In this document: piece after piece, positions 33,642 to 47,080 of the stretch | Position numbering within the stretch: position 1 is the stretch's first letter | Layout of the letters: every line of letters begins with the position of its first letter | Origin: Centrapalus pauciflorus | Lineage: Eukaryota; Streptophyta; Magnoliopsida; Asterales; Asteraceae | Direction of reading: 5' to 3' | NCBI GenBank assembly: GCA_020465985.1 | Contig: JAANYP010004387.1 | Location: 248,001-312,000 of the forward strand | Length of the DNA stretch: 64,000 nucleotides | The notes under the pieces: generated by a model | What the model was told of the DNA's origin: nothing | The model's database searches: none | Seen by the model: only the letters and a program-made list of their open reading frames with translations | Position numbers and translations under genes: made by a program

Positions 33642-35692
33642 TGTGGCACCCTTGCCACAACAACCACCAATTACAATCTCCCAGGATTTTATCACCATCA
33701 AACAGTACATAATGATCTGATAACCTAGATTTTAGTGCGGAAGCATTAAAAACATAAAATAAAAGTAGTGCAAAAGTGTCAAACACCCTATGGTGCTACA
33801 AGGTACCATAACTAAGTCTACATATCCAAATGCAATTATTACAATCATCCCAAACATATTATAACATCTGTTCCACAACGTAAATACCGATTAAGTAACA
33901 AATTTCTTCCAAATCTTCTCAAATGGCCTAACGAGAATGTCCAGCAGAAGACTTCCCTTTTCCTGCAAAAAAATTCAACAACTAAAAGGGTAAGCGATTG
34001 CTTAGTGAATACCATATGATTTTACGCATTCAACATATCTTTATGATGCCACCCGGAGTAACCCCGGTAACACATACCGTATACTCCACACGCACCCAAG
34101 GTACGCAAACCTAGGCCCGCAGCCCCTTCGAGTTGACACTCGGCATTAAGAAATCCACCATACTGAGGCAAAAATACCATCGGGGATGTCATACTGTCTA
34201 TCCTGGCCATAGAGGTGTCAAACTCTTGGCTCATATAGCACAGTAACATCAGAGTACAGATGCGACCACACAGGTCCATCATCATCAACAGGATGCACAA
34301 CAAATGAAAGGACATGCAACAAAATGTGAATGTGCATCATTATATATACGCATGTTAGTAGAATGCCAAACGAAAGTGAAACAACATGCCTCAGCAGGCC
34401 TAGCAAACATAAAGCAGATGTAAACATGCTAAAATCAAAGGTACTCACAGTGGGTGCGTAAATAAATGATAACCAATATTATTTCTCCGCGGCCTTTCAA
34501 CCGGATCCACCAAGTACCCCACTGTGGGTTAAACAACACCACAAGGGACCTGTTACATTAATTACATCAATGCCTCATATCAATAACCGTTTAAATCTTC
34601 GAAATCCAGTTTCATAAGTTTGGCGATATTTTCCCACATTTAGGGTCTATATCCAAATTCGAACTATAACTAAGTTTGAACCCATTTCATGTTCATATAT
34701 CATCCTTTATATAACTCGTGCTATTCTACGTGTTGTTTATGAGTTTCATTCAAAATACACAAGTTTAGAGAGTCTATTTCTCAATTTTAGGCATTAAACT
34801 CGAATTTAATGGGTTAGATTCGAAACCATGCATCAGATTCGAATCATATGCATCAGATTCGAACCCCTATCAACAGATTCGAACTACCCTTCGAATCTAG
34901 GGTAGATTCGAACCTCACTTCGAGTCTATGCCTAGATTCGAAGCCCTCCCTTAGAATCTGATGGTACACCTTCGAATCTAGCACCAAACTCGAGTCTGTT
35001 CTTACATTTCGACTCTGTTCTTGACATATTCGAGTCTGTTCATCATTTCAACTTAAATCCTTCATTTCTAAGGCCTAAAATCAGTGTTATATCATGTATG
35101 ATGCATATATTCGATTCTACTATGCATATAGTATCATAATCCAGCAACATTTCAAGCAAAACAAACTTAAATTTGCATAAAATGATAGATTCGAATTCTT
35201 AGTTACTTTAAAACCGAAACCATAAACTAAAAAGGTTCGATTCTTACCTCAATTCGTATGAAATCTGAAATCCGTTTGTAGATTGTTGTTGTACTCCTCG
35301 ATATCTTTCCGATGACGTATAATTCTCGAAAATCCGACGGTCGGTTTGTAATATATCTTAGAGAGATGTAGAGAGAAAATTTCTAGTGAGATAGTGTAAA
35401 CTAGAAAAATGAAGCCTATTGCCCTTTATATACTATTTTCGTCATTTTTGCACATTTCACCACTCGACCTAACCGGTTCCATAAAATACTGATTTAATCT
35501 TAGAATTGTCATAAATAACTTTTATAATCTTAATAATCCACAAAATTGATTCTGAGTTCAATATTCTCAAAAATAGCAACAAACTTTGCTAAATATCCAA
35601 ATACATAATAATCACCCAAATTCAACTTAAATATAAATACGTTTTCCACTTAATTAGCCCAATTTCAATAAAATAACTTTGAGGATGTTACA
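33642..35692 (-). repeat. 5' LTR of gag-only element
   Basis: A 2051-bp LTR, almost identical to 28215-30264. Differences seen include T/C and G/A in the segment CTCAAATGGCCTAACGAGAA (33920-33939), an extra A near 34323, and C for T at two later positions. It drives transcription of the gag frame on the minus strand. Confidence 0.9.
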
Positions 35693-37629
35693 GCAATTAC
35701 TAATTATCGAAAAACAGCAACACAAATAAATACTTTCTTTTAACAATTAATTGATATTTAATTAGTTGCAATATATATCTGGTAATCAAGGCATGATGCA
35801 TATATAATATGCCTCAAAGTCCAATAAATATCAAGGGCTAGCGTGGCCTATAATCTCTCATATACCACAAGACAAGGAGAATACCAACTAAGAGTCACGT
35901 GAAGCTGTCCATTAGGTTCATCTCGACATTCCTACCTATTTCGATCTATGCATCCTGCAACTTGGCTGATATATATACATATATAGCTCCTTTTGCCATG
36001 GTGTCAAGCTGACAACATCGTGATTGATGTTCATCGTACCATGTCAGACCAACACCTGTGTCAATCAAATAGTAAAACCAACACTGCATTTCCATGCGGT
36101 AACCCCAAAATCATTGGTAAAATCAATCTCCCTTATATACAATTCCTCTCTCCTGCTACTGTAGAATGAATTAATTAAGCATGTATATATCTTTTAAGGT
36201 TTCCAATGAATATTGTAGATTATCTATGTCCCCTAATCCCATAAAACAGTGCAACCGGCCCATCACCCATCTCGATCAAGTACTGTAATTAATTTTTAAC
36301 TCGATCTTAATATATTCTTGATTAATTTAGCAAGCTAATCACATGCATGGCATCTCATGTAATTAATTAAACTAATTACCCAATCATAGTCCGGCATATG
36401 TTAGTTGGAGCATGCATTATATTGGTGTAATTAGACACCTGGGTTATGTTGAAACATGCCATGTAAAGCCTGTGGTCCATCAAATATTTCTTTTTTTAGA
36501 GTACAAGTATGATCAAACTACTTCAAACAGTAATTCTTAGCAGAGAAGCTGGGTCAACATCAGTTAATCATCTTACATTTTTAGTTAATTAGTAATTTAA
36601 GAAGATGCTTGCATGCACAGTTTAATTAGAAGCTAGCATGCATTTTCTCCAAGACTTCACGTGTATTGAGGGGTATATATATATATACCTATCTATAATC
36701 TAATAATCTATAGCTAGCTAGCTACAAGCTCGATCGTGTTTGATCAATTAATCCTGCAGGCATGCATGGCCACCACCAGCCATAATTAATTACTAATTAC
36801 TATTTAATAATATATAGATTAATTCTTCCAATATTCCTCCTAGCTTGCAATTGCCACCACTAATTAATGGACCAGCCCTTTAATCATCAATTAATCTAGC
36901 TAGCTTCAATTCTACCTATTATTTATATTTTTATTATTATTAGGGATTAATTAATTAATTAAGTTAGGTTCTGATGATTAATTTGCTAATTAACCCTTAA
37001 TATTTATTTAATTAATGATCACGATGATTGTTTAAGCAAAGCATGCATATATATTGTGACCAGAATATGAACGTACAACTATATGTATCTAAATTTCAAG
37101 CTAGAAACCTTGACGTAATTAAAATGGTTTTCTAAAAATTAATGATAATTAATATATAAAATTAGTAATCGTATGTATTAATTACTAATTAATATTGAAG
37201 TGATTTGACTGTACGTGCGTACGTGCATGTTTCAAAGTATATCTCACAGCTAGCCAAAAACATGCATATATGCCAAGGATATTGCAGCCAAATTCCTCGA
37301 GATTTAGACCAAAATGACTTTGGAAATGGAAATGAATCTCTGAATTTGAATCAAATGAAGATATAAAAGCAAGCAAGCTCACACAAACCAAAATCACAAA
37401 CTTTATTTATACAAAAGTTTAAAAGAAATATGAATTGAAGGCCAAAATTGTCAATGGAAAAGAATTGAATTGAATTGAATTGAAGAAGAAGCAGCAGGCA
37501 CTTGCACATGCACCGTCTACGTTAGTGTCTTTCCGAAAGAGGCAAGTCCACCCATGGATTAATTTATAATCTTGGAATACCCCCTTTAATTATGTCCTCA
37601 CGTGCATGCATGGATACAATCACTTAATT
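35693..37629. other. AT-rich intergenic region
   Basis: No gene, TIR pair or LTR is recognised. The region is dominated by TTAATTAA, GCTAGCTAG and TATATATA words, with (GAATT)n near 37465-37484. The poly-purine stretch GAAGAAGAAGCAGCAGG at 37483-37499 is non-coding as far as can be seen. Confidence 0.45.
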
Positions 37630-37660
37630 AATTTCTCTGTAAATAAATATAATTAATATA

Positions 37661-37938
37661 GAGGTGGGTTCAATGGAGAACCTCCATGCATCGAAGAATC
37701 TTCAAGAACCACCATGCACCACCACAAATGCATCACAATTCCCCCGTAATGCATCATTATTTCCACGTGATGCATCAAATTCTCGCATGATGCATCGATT
37801 TCTACATTATTTCCACGTGATGCATCAAATTCCTGCGTGATGCATCAATTTCTACGTGATGCATTTCAGTTTTTCTAGCGATGCATTGTGGTTCTCCAAG
37901 GTTATTCGATGCATAAGGTTCTCCATTGAACCCACCCC
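37661..37938. mobile_element. Mutator-type MITE, 278 bp
   Basis: Terminal inverted repeats of 22 bp with one mismatch (GGTGGGTTCAATGGAGAACC and its exact complement at the other end). They are flanked by a 10-bp direct repeat AATTAATATA (37651-37660 and 37939-37948), of which nine bases would suffice for a Mutator-type duplication. Copy B of the surrounding duplication lacks the element. The interior contains a series of GTGATGCATCAAATTTC-type units with palindromic GATGCATC cores (about 37726-37865). Confidence 0.88.
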
Positions 37939-39836
37939 AATTAATATATATATACACACACATACATACACACACAAACGTACGTACATACACTACATAT
38001 ATGTGCTATCACTTGAAATAATAATTAACTCAATCAAATATGAAATATCATGGTCGTCCCATGGATTTTGGAGGCCCTGTGCGTATGATTACAACATAGA
38101 CCCTTAAATATGTTAAACAGTAAATTGGTTATTTTGAAACTCAATTTTAATAGGTAGAAATTGGTGGTCGTAAATGACCAAAAAAAGACTAATGAGAAAT
38201 TAAAATGAATAATGCGAATTCAAATTGAATTTGACATGATTTCTATTTTAATATAACGATACACAACGTGTACGCATCAAATGTAGGAAATTTTTACTAG
38301 ACCGAACTTAGATATATATCATGATTGTGAGGCCCTACGAAATTGAGAGGCTGTGTGCTGTCGAGCCTCTCGCACATCCTAAAAGACGCCCCTGTGAAAT
38401 ATCTAGAATTAATATCCTCAATAAATTAAAACATACACACACACATTGAGGTCAATCAATGGAGATTCTCAATGCATTAGGGAACCTCAGTGAATCAAAT
38501 ATACATTAATTAAGGGCATTTAGGATTATAAAATATGTTTACTATTAATTCAAATTGTTAAGTATAACTAAAAACCTCTAAAATAGAAAGAATTGATTTA
38601 GAAAATAAATCAATACATTAACTACTTTCACCTAATTATTTCTTGTCATTTCTCTCTCCCTTATCTCTCTCGTCAGCTCCCCATCTCTTTCAACGAGACC
38701 ACCGGCATCCAGCCCCCTTCTCTTTCAATCACTGCGCTACAATTGGTGCATATACATGTAGCAGCGATGCATATTTTTGATGTAGCATATGTTTAAAGTT
38801 GTAACAACGATGGAAAGCAAACATATATATGTTCTTTGAATTCTTTCCACCAACAAATTAGTGTTGATATAGCCATTGTTGCATTGATGCTTTCCACCAT
38901 ATTGTTTAAACATATAGTAATGATGCATATGTGTGTGTAGGTATGTATATATGTGTGTGTGTACACGTATGTGTGTGTACACACACGCACACATATATAG
39001 CAGCGATTTGGTCTTCAAATTTAAGAACGAGTGCATGTGAAACAAGTTTTCACATGCGTTTAGTTGATCTTCGAATTTGTGCTCGTTGCATTCTTCACAT
39101 TTATTCTTTCTACCAGCCATTTGTTCTTCAGATATATGTAGCAGTGATGCATGTATATGTAGCATCATTTTGTTCTTCGAATTTATGGACAAAAGCATGT
39201 TTCCACCTGCGATTTGTTCTTCGGCTTAATGCTTGTTGCATTCTTTGGATTTAATTTTTCTTTCAACCAGCTATTTGTTCTTCGGATATATTTTCAAAGG
39301 ATGCATCTTTATTATGATGAACACATTCAAGTCAGATATCATATGCATCACGTTTATGAAACACCCATATCAACGTAATATAATCACTAATGGGGTTCCA
39401 ATAGATTAATCATAACTAACATGGTTTTTAAAGAAAATCGGGCATGACCCGTTCGCACGGAGTCAATATCCCTGTTTAATCATAAACCATAATTTGTAAT
39501 GTAAAGTAAATTTATACGATACTTCTAAATAGTTACAACAACTATCATCCATCGAAGACGTTAAGTGTCTATATATACACATCTAAGTGTGTTGGTAGAC
39601 AGACTACCCGAAAGTATTAAAATATTAAGCTAATCTTTACCAAGAGTCAAGGCTTCAAATGTGGTCCTTTTAAATTCTAAGACCAGAACCAGCAATCACC
39701 TTGCCTTTACTAATCCACCTGAGATATATAAAAGTGAGGGGTTAGCAAATAAAATTTGCTAAGTGAGTTACTAGATCGATATGGAGTGCAAAACATACAA
39801 CATGTAATAATGTTAAAATGATTATAAAATGACAAC

Positions 39837-41823
39837 TGTGACACCCTTGCCACAACAACCACCATTTACAATACTCCCAGGATTAATCATCAACATGCAA
39901 TAACATAATGATCTGATAACCTAAATTAAGTGCGGAATTAAAACACATAATTAAAGTAGTGCAATAGTGTTAAACACCCTATGGTGCTACAAGGTATCAA
40001 ATCTACGTCTACACACCACATTACAATTATTACAACATCCAGAATATATTATAACATTGTCTCATAACATAATTACCGATTAAGCAATACCAAATCTTCC
40101 GAATCTTCACAATATGTCCTAACTAGAAGGTCCGGCGGTAGACTTCCCTTTTCCTGTAAAATAAAAATAAACAACTGGGGAATAAGCGGATGCTTAGTGA
40201 ATACAAAGATTACGCATTTTATAAATCTTTATGAAGCCCAAAGGTAACACAGATGACAAACATCGGATACCCTCTTCGTACACTAAGTACGGACCAGAGC
40301 CGCAGCCCCTTCGAGCCCAAAGCTCGGCATTTAAACATACCATCTGAGACAAACGTACGATCGGGGATGACATACTGCCTACCGGGCCTAGGAGGGATCA
40401 GCTCCAGGTCATATAGCGCAGTAACATCAGAGTAATCGATGCGACCCACCGGTCCATCACTAGATGCACAACAATCGAACGGACATGCAACAAGTAAGAA
40501 TGTGCATCTAAATCTACGCAAGTTAGTAGAATTCCAACCAAACAAATGAAGCAACAGGTCTCAGCAGGCAAAGCTTAACATAAAACAGATATAAACATGC
40601 GAAATCTACTGTACTCACTGTGGGTGCGTAATTAAACTTCAATATTATTTCTCCTCGGGCTTTCAACCGGATCCACCAAGTACCCCACTGTGGGTTAAAC
40701 AACACCACAAGGGACCTGTTAAATTAGTTGCAACAATACCTCGAGTCAAAAACCGTTTAAATTCATAAAACCAAGTTTTGTAAGTTTTGCAATATTTTCC
40801 CCCATTTTGGGTCTATGACCAAATTCATAACACAATTAAGTTTGAGCCCATCTCATGCTCATACATTGTCCTTTGTATAACCCTTGTTATTTTACGTGTT
40901 GTTTATGAGTTTCATTCAAAATACTCGAGTTTAGAGAGTAAGTTTCTCAATTTTAGGCATTAAACTCGAATTTAATGGGTTAAATTCGAACCCCATTCGA
41001 GTTTGAGCATAAACTCGAACCCCATAGCATAAACTCGAACCCCATTCGAGTTTGGGGTAGATTCGAACCCTACCCCATTCAAATCTAATGATAGACTCGA
41101 AAATACACTCGAATCTAGTACCAAAATCGAGTTTATTCTTGCATTTCGACTGTGTTCTTGGTATTTTCGAGTTTGTTCATCTTACAACTTTAAAACATAC
41201 ATTTCTAAGCCTAAAATCACCGATATATCATGTATGATGCCTAGTTTCGATTCTATTATACATATACTATCATATTCTTGTAATATTTCAAGCAAAACTA
41301 GCTCCAATTCACATAAAATATCATATTTGAATTCTAAGTTCTTCAAAACCGAAATAAACAACTTAAAAAGGGTCGATTCTTACCTCAATTCGTACGATAT
41401 CAGGAATCCAACTGCAGATTGTTGTAGTACTTCTCGAGATCTTTCCGATGACGTATAAATCTCGATAATCGGCCGGTCGGTTTGTGAGATATCTTAGAGA
41501 GATGTAGAGAGAACTTCTAGAGAGAGAGAGAGATGGTGAAAAATGAAGGGCTTGACCTTTTTATTTCCATTTTCATCATTTTGCACATTTCTCCCCTCAT
41601 CTTAACCGGTTCCCTAAAATACTGATTTATTCATAAATTTATCATAAATAACTTTATAATTCATAATATTCCATAATAATAATTTCCGAGTTCAAATTTT
41701 CTTAAAATAACAACAAACTTTCTAAATATCTCAAATACATAATAATTGCTCAAATTTCAACTTAATTATATATTTTCCACTTAATTAGCCCAATTTCAAT
41801 AAAATAAATCCGAGGATGTTACA
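39837..41823 (-). mobile_element. Solo LTR of the gag-only element family
   Basis: A 1987-bp copy of the LTR found at 28215 and 33642 (same TGTG-CACCCTTGCCACAAC start and GAGGATGTTACA end), but clearly diverged. A perfect 5-bp duplication ACAAC flanks it (39832-39836 and 41824-41828). It is an older solo LTR left by recombination, and it confirms the true LTR ends of the family. The TTCGAA-rich zone is present but shifted toward ACTCGAACCCC words (about 40965-41110). Confidence 0.9.
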
Positions 41824-42983
41824 ACAACTGCAATATCTTTTAATAAAATGATGTGGGAATAGCCCATTAATTTGCATAGGTTGCGGTACGTGACCCGCTA
41901 ACCCGCCGTTGCCAACAGCTGTGAATCCATGTCCAGCTGCGCAACTCCAACCGGCTTCCATGTCCAGCCACCTACCCACGAGTTCATGTGGTGTAGGAAT
42001 TTATACGCACAAACACAAAGTAAGGCGTTGTATATAATAATAATCTGGACGTCCAGTGAGGCCAATAATAATGAGCATAACTCACAATAGGGTAATCAAA
42101 TGTGATCATGTAAAGCATGAATTGAATAGTCTCCAAGTATAGCATAAAGAGAATATATGTGATGAACGGTATCAAGTAAGGTATGCTGGCCATAGACCAT
42201 GATCAAGTAATGGACCACCAATAAGGCAGTATAATAAAATCAGTGCAATGCATCATAAAAGAGGATGATGCCAAATAGATATGCACAATGTCATTAATAA
42301 AATAAACATGTAATTATGTATGCAACACACACATCAATGTTAGCACTCACAGTACAGTAGGCTAGAAATAGTCTTTAAGGCTCAAAACGGCCAATAAGTC
42401 ACTTAACGCCCCGAACCGATAACCGTCACTCCTTCCAGCTCCAAACCTATCAAATAATGATATTCAAAATATTCATAAGCTTATAGTAGTATATCATAAG
42501 GTTTGGAAATTATTTGGAGCATTAAAGTGTTTTCGGTTTAAATTCCCGAATTTACCGACACCGATACGCCTCTTATTGAGTTTTATCGACTTTTGAGCGA
42601 TGTTTAAAGTTAATTTAAGTATTATATAAGTATAGGATGATCCAATGATGTTATAGTGTCATTATAGGGTTTAAAATAAGCAGTTTGGGTGAATAGAGGC
42701 TCGACTCGCACTAGTTTCGTATTTTGGCCATAACTTTTTCATACGAACTCGGATTTAGGTGATTCAAGAGCCCAGACGAAGAGGACACATAGGGCTACAA
42801 CTTCCATCTTTTTAAATTCTGTCCAGGTCTGATAATGCAGACGTGATCCCCTGTTTTGTTCCAAACTCGTATTTTTAACACATCAAAACACCTCAAAACT
42901 TAATTTTAGGTATTATTTGACTACTATAACTATATATGAACATTATTTAACAACTAAATATCATTGATTTATTCAATTACATA

Positions 42984-43095
<112 letters not shown>

Positions 43096-44348
43096 CATAT
43101 GTGTAAATTTCTTGACTTTGCATAATTGAAATCCAATTCAATTTTCTTGGACTTTATATACATGGAACCAATTCAAGCTTCAATGAATTTATTCTCTTAT
43201 TGAGTTTATAAACTCTAGAAATCATGCTATTGACTCATCTGTTATAACTAATTCCTGAAAATCATACTCCCCTCCATTCACCATCATCCCACGGTTCATA
43301 AAAAGAAATAAATACAACATATACATACCAGGGTTTTAGATACTCACCTTGAGTTTATTTGGGTCGGTTGCACAAAACCAATTTGTAAAAATTCATTCTC
43401 CTAATTTCTCCCTTGTGCGTGCATATGTGCAGAGGGTTTTAAAAAGGAGGGAAAAAAATGAAGTGAAGGCCGGAACGGAGACAGCACCGATTGAGGGATT
43501 TCATAACTCTCAATTGGTCACAATTTGCATAACCAACCTTGCAAGAACTCCATCTTAGCTTTAGGTTTCATTTCTCCCAATTTTAAGTATAGAAACTTCA
43601 ACAAGAAGAAATGGAAAAGAAGGAACCGATTGGAGGGCTTTTACAACCCTTAATTGGGTATCAAATTACACCACACACCCTTTAAGACTTTCTTTTATTC
43701 AATTTCAGCCATCCTTTTTAATTTCCTTTACCATTTCAATCACCAACCTTAAGAACATGCATATGATAGTTGTACATTGGCTTTAGTGTCTTGTACATAA
43801 TTATATGGATTCTCCAATTTGCAAGACTTTATATATATAATAAAAGTAGCTCCAAGCTTCATGATTAATTCTTTAATTTTCATCATAAGCAAACATAAGG
43901 ATACAATTCATTTGGAAATTTAATTGGTTATAAATAATATTTTTAATTTGCGGATGTTACAGCAGAGTATGAGTCAACCGGACTAATATATATATAAGTC
44001 CAGTTTACCTATTTATTGGTTTATAATTTAACATTAACATATATTTTCTGAAATAATAAAAATTTGAATCTTTACATATTGATTAACATAAATAAATCAC
44101 TCAATTCGTTATTTGAGTATATAATTAGTAGTTTAATTATTACATCGAATTTGAGGATGTTACAGTTTAAATTGATGTACCAAAGATTATTTATGAGGTG
44201 CACCAATAATCATCTTTATTTTGAATTTGTTTAGGTTTTGTAATTTTGGAAGTGTATCAATTAAATTTATTTAGCATTTATTGTTTAATTATTTGATGAT
44301 ATATACAATTATTATAAAATTTAAATTGAGTTGACTAAAAATATGATT

Positions 44349-44370
44349 AATTTCTCTGTAAATAAATATA

Positions 44371-44445
<75 letters not shown>

Positions 44446-45974
44446 TAAATACACACACACACAAACGTACGTACATACACTACATATATGTGCTATCACT
44501 TGAAATAATAATTAACTCAATCAAATATGAAATATCATGGTCGTCCCATGGATTTTGGAGGCTCTGTGCGTATGATTACAACATAAACCCTTAAATATGT
44601 TAAACAGTAAATTGATTATTTTGAAACTCAATTTTAATAGGTAGAAATTGGTGGTCGTAAATGACCAAAAAAAGACTAATGAGAAATTAAAATGAATAAT
44701 ACGAATTCAAATTGAATTTGACATGATTTCTATTTTAATATAACGATACACAACGCGTACGCATCAAATGTAGGAAATTTTTACTAGACCGAACTTAGAT
44801 ATATATCATGATTGTGAGGCCCTACGAAATTGAGAGGCCCTGTGTTGTCGAGCCTCTCGCACATCCTAAAAGACGCCCCTGTGAAATATCTAGAATTAAT
44901 ATCCTCAATAAATTAAAACATACACACACACATTGAGGTCAATCAATGGAGATTCTCAATGCATTAGGGAACCTCAGTGAATCAAATATACATTAATTAA
45001 GGGCATTTAGGATTACAAAATATGTTTACTATTAATTCAAATTGTTAAGTATAACTAAAAACCTCTAAAATAGAAAGAATTGATTTAGAAAATAAATCAA
45101 TACATTAACTACTTTCCCCTAATTATTTCTTGTCATTTCTCTCTCCCTTGTCTCTCTCGTCAGCTCCCCATCTCTTTCAACGAGACCACCGGCATCCAGC
45201 CCCCTTCTCTTTCAATCACTGCGCTACATTTGGTGCATATACATGTAGCAGCCATGCATATTTTTGATGTAGCATATGTTTAAAGTTGTAATAACGATGG
45301 AAAGCAAACATATATATGTTCTTCGAATTCTTTCCACCAACAAATTAGTGTTGATATAGCCATTGTTGCATTGATGCTTTCCACCATATTGTTTAAACAT
45401 ATAGTAACGATGCATATGTGTGTGTAGGTATGTATATAGCAGCGATTTGATCTTCAAATTTAAGAACGAGTGCATGTGAAACAAGTTTTCACATGCGTTT
45501 AGTTGATCTTCGAATTTGTGCTCGTTGCATTCTTCACATTTATTCTTTCTACCAGCAATTTGTTCTTCAGATATATGTAGCAGTGATGCATGTATATGTA
45601 GCAGCATTTTGTTCTTCGAATTTATGGACAGAAGCATGTTTCCACCTGCGATTTGTTCTTCGGCTTAATGCTTGTTGCATTCTTTGGATTTAATTTTTCT
45701 TTCAACCAGCTATTTGTTCTTCGGATATATTTTCAAAGGATGCACCTTTATTATGATGAACACATTTAAGTCAGATATGATATGCATCACGTTTAAAATG
45801 ATGTACCAAAGATTATTTGTGAGGTGCACCAGTAATCATCTTTATTTTGAATTTGTTTAGCTTTTGTAATTTTGAAAGTGTATCAATTAAATTTATTTAG
45901 CATTTATTGTTTAATTATTTGATGATATATACAATTATTATAAAACTAAAACTGATTTGACTAAAAATATGATT
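44349..45974. repeat. Tandem duplication, copy B (uninterrupted)
   Basis: Second copy of the 1.62-kb unit, directly abutting copy A. It preserves the pre-insertion sequence at both sites disrupted in copy A. A (TA)n tract at 44376-44433 replaces the MITE neighbourhood. Internally the unit has two degenerate repeats of about 150 bp built on GATTTGTTCTTCG...TGCTTGTTGCATTC (about 45440-45740). The end segment (45796-45974) also has a diverged relative near 8948-9020, so the unit derives at least partly from a dispersed repeat. Confidence 0.85.
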
Positions 45975-47080
45975 TTTTCCAAATAACCCTCTACGCATAC
46001 CAAATATTTCTTCTATCGCGTGAGGTATCAATGATGCATTTAATCTAAAGGCTACAGTTGGTTCTTTTTAGGTTCCTGATGAACATGCCATAGAACGTCA
46101 CTATATGTATATAAAAGTCAATGTACTTAATTTAGTTTCTTCGATTCCATACTGTATTAAAACTGGTTTTAATGAGGGTGCATGAGAATTAAAGCAAATT
46201 AAACATGATTCTAACTTGTAACAAAAGAAAATGGTGCATTTATTTAATGTATATACAAACAAATCATTCATCTTTGAAATTATATATATTTTTTTAATTT
46301 TAATTTTTTAATGAAAAGAAAGAGAATAATATTTTTAACGTACATTCGATTCTTTTTATTAATAGCGAAAAGAACATCAATGGAATGAATATCAAAATAT
46401 GAGTGATGAATATTCAAACCATTCATTCTTTCTTATTTTAATTCCTTACGATTTCATCCTACCAAACGCACGTGCTTGAAACACAGCTTATAAGAATGCC
46501 AAGAAAGAATATTTACAGAATTATTAAGATTCATTAAATTGATGTAACATATATTGAAGAATTTATCTAATTTCCAAAAGTCCCATAACCGGTTGATAAG
46601 AAATGATTCTAATCGGAAGAATATATGTACCAGAATCATGACTGGGGAAATATTTGTACAAACTTTTCAATATAAACCTGAAATAATCAACTGAATCTCT
46701 GAATAGAATCCATCAACACATGTCGAAAAGGGTGTCCTAATACACAAAATGAAATGTTTGAAGCTTTGAACCACCAAAATGAATATCAAATTAGATTGGG
46801 TACAAGAGTCTAGATCCATCCTCTCTTTGGCATCTACATCCTCTGAGCTTTACGCACACGCAGTTTTCTACCTAATTGGCTAAACGCAGAATGTCTTAAA
46901 AACATCATAGTGGTTGATCGGTGTACCTGTGCGTGCCAATAATTGTGGGTTTTCCCTCGTTCAATCTCTAGTGTAAGTGATATGCAAAAACAAAAGACAA
47001 AGCGACCACATCACAATTTTCTTAATGAAAACATTCAACATCTTTACATGTTATGATGCATTTATAACTCATATACCACA
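45975..47080. other. Intergenic, 3' of VWA gene
   Basis: A 1.1-kb AT-rich stretch with no recognised gene or element. The end nearest 47080 is the probable 3' UTR of the minus-strand VWA gene. Confidence 0.45.

Larger units (their letters stand above)
28215..35692 (-). mobile_element. Young gag-only LTR retrotransposon (TR-GAG-like)
   Basis: Two near-identical LTRs of about 2.05 kb (28215-30264 and 33642-35692) enclose 3377 bp. Read on the minus strand, the element starts TGTAACATCC and its LTR ends GGGTGCCACA. A tRNA-Met-type primer site (TGGTATCAGAGC, 33624-33635 reversed) follows the 5' LTR. A gag frame comes next, and a purine-rich GTGGTGGAGCCCATGC precedes the 3' LTR. I see about four substitutions and one 1-bp indel between LTRs by eye, so insertion is recent. 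No protease, RT, RNase H or integrase motif is recognisable in 30265-32166. The flanking 5-mers (AAAAC, GCAAT) do not match. Confidence 0.92.

Noticed and set aside
38737..39198. 153-codon minus frame, with a 137-codon counterpart in copy B
   Set aside because: It arises from repeat-rich sequence including a (GT)n tract, and the plus strand is equally open. No protein resemblance, and no evidence of coding beyond the shared duplication.
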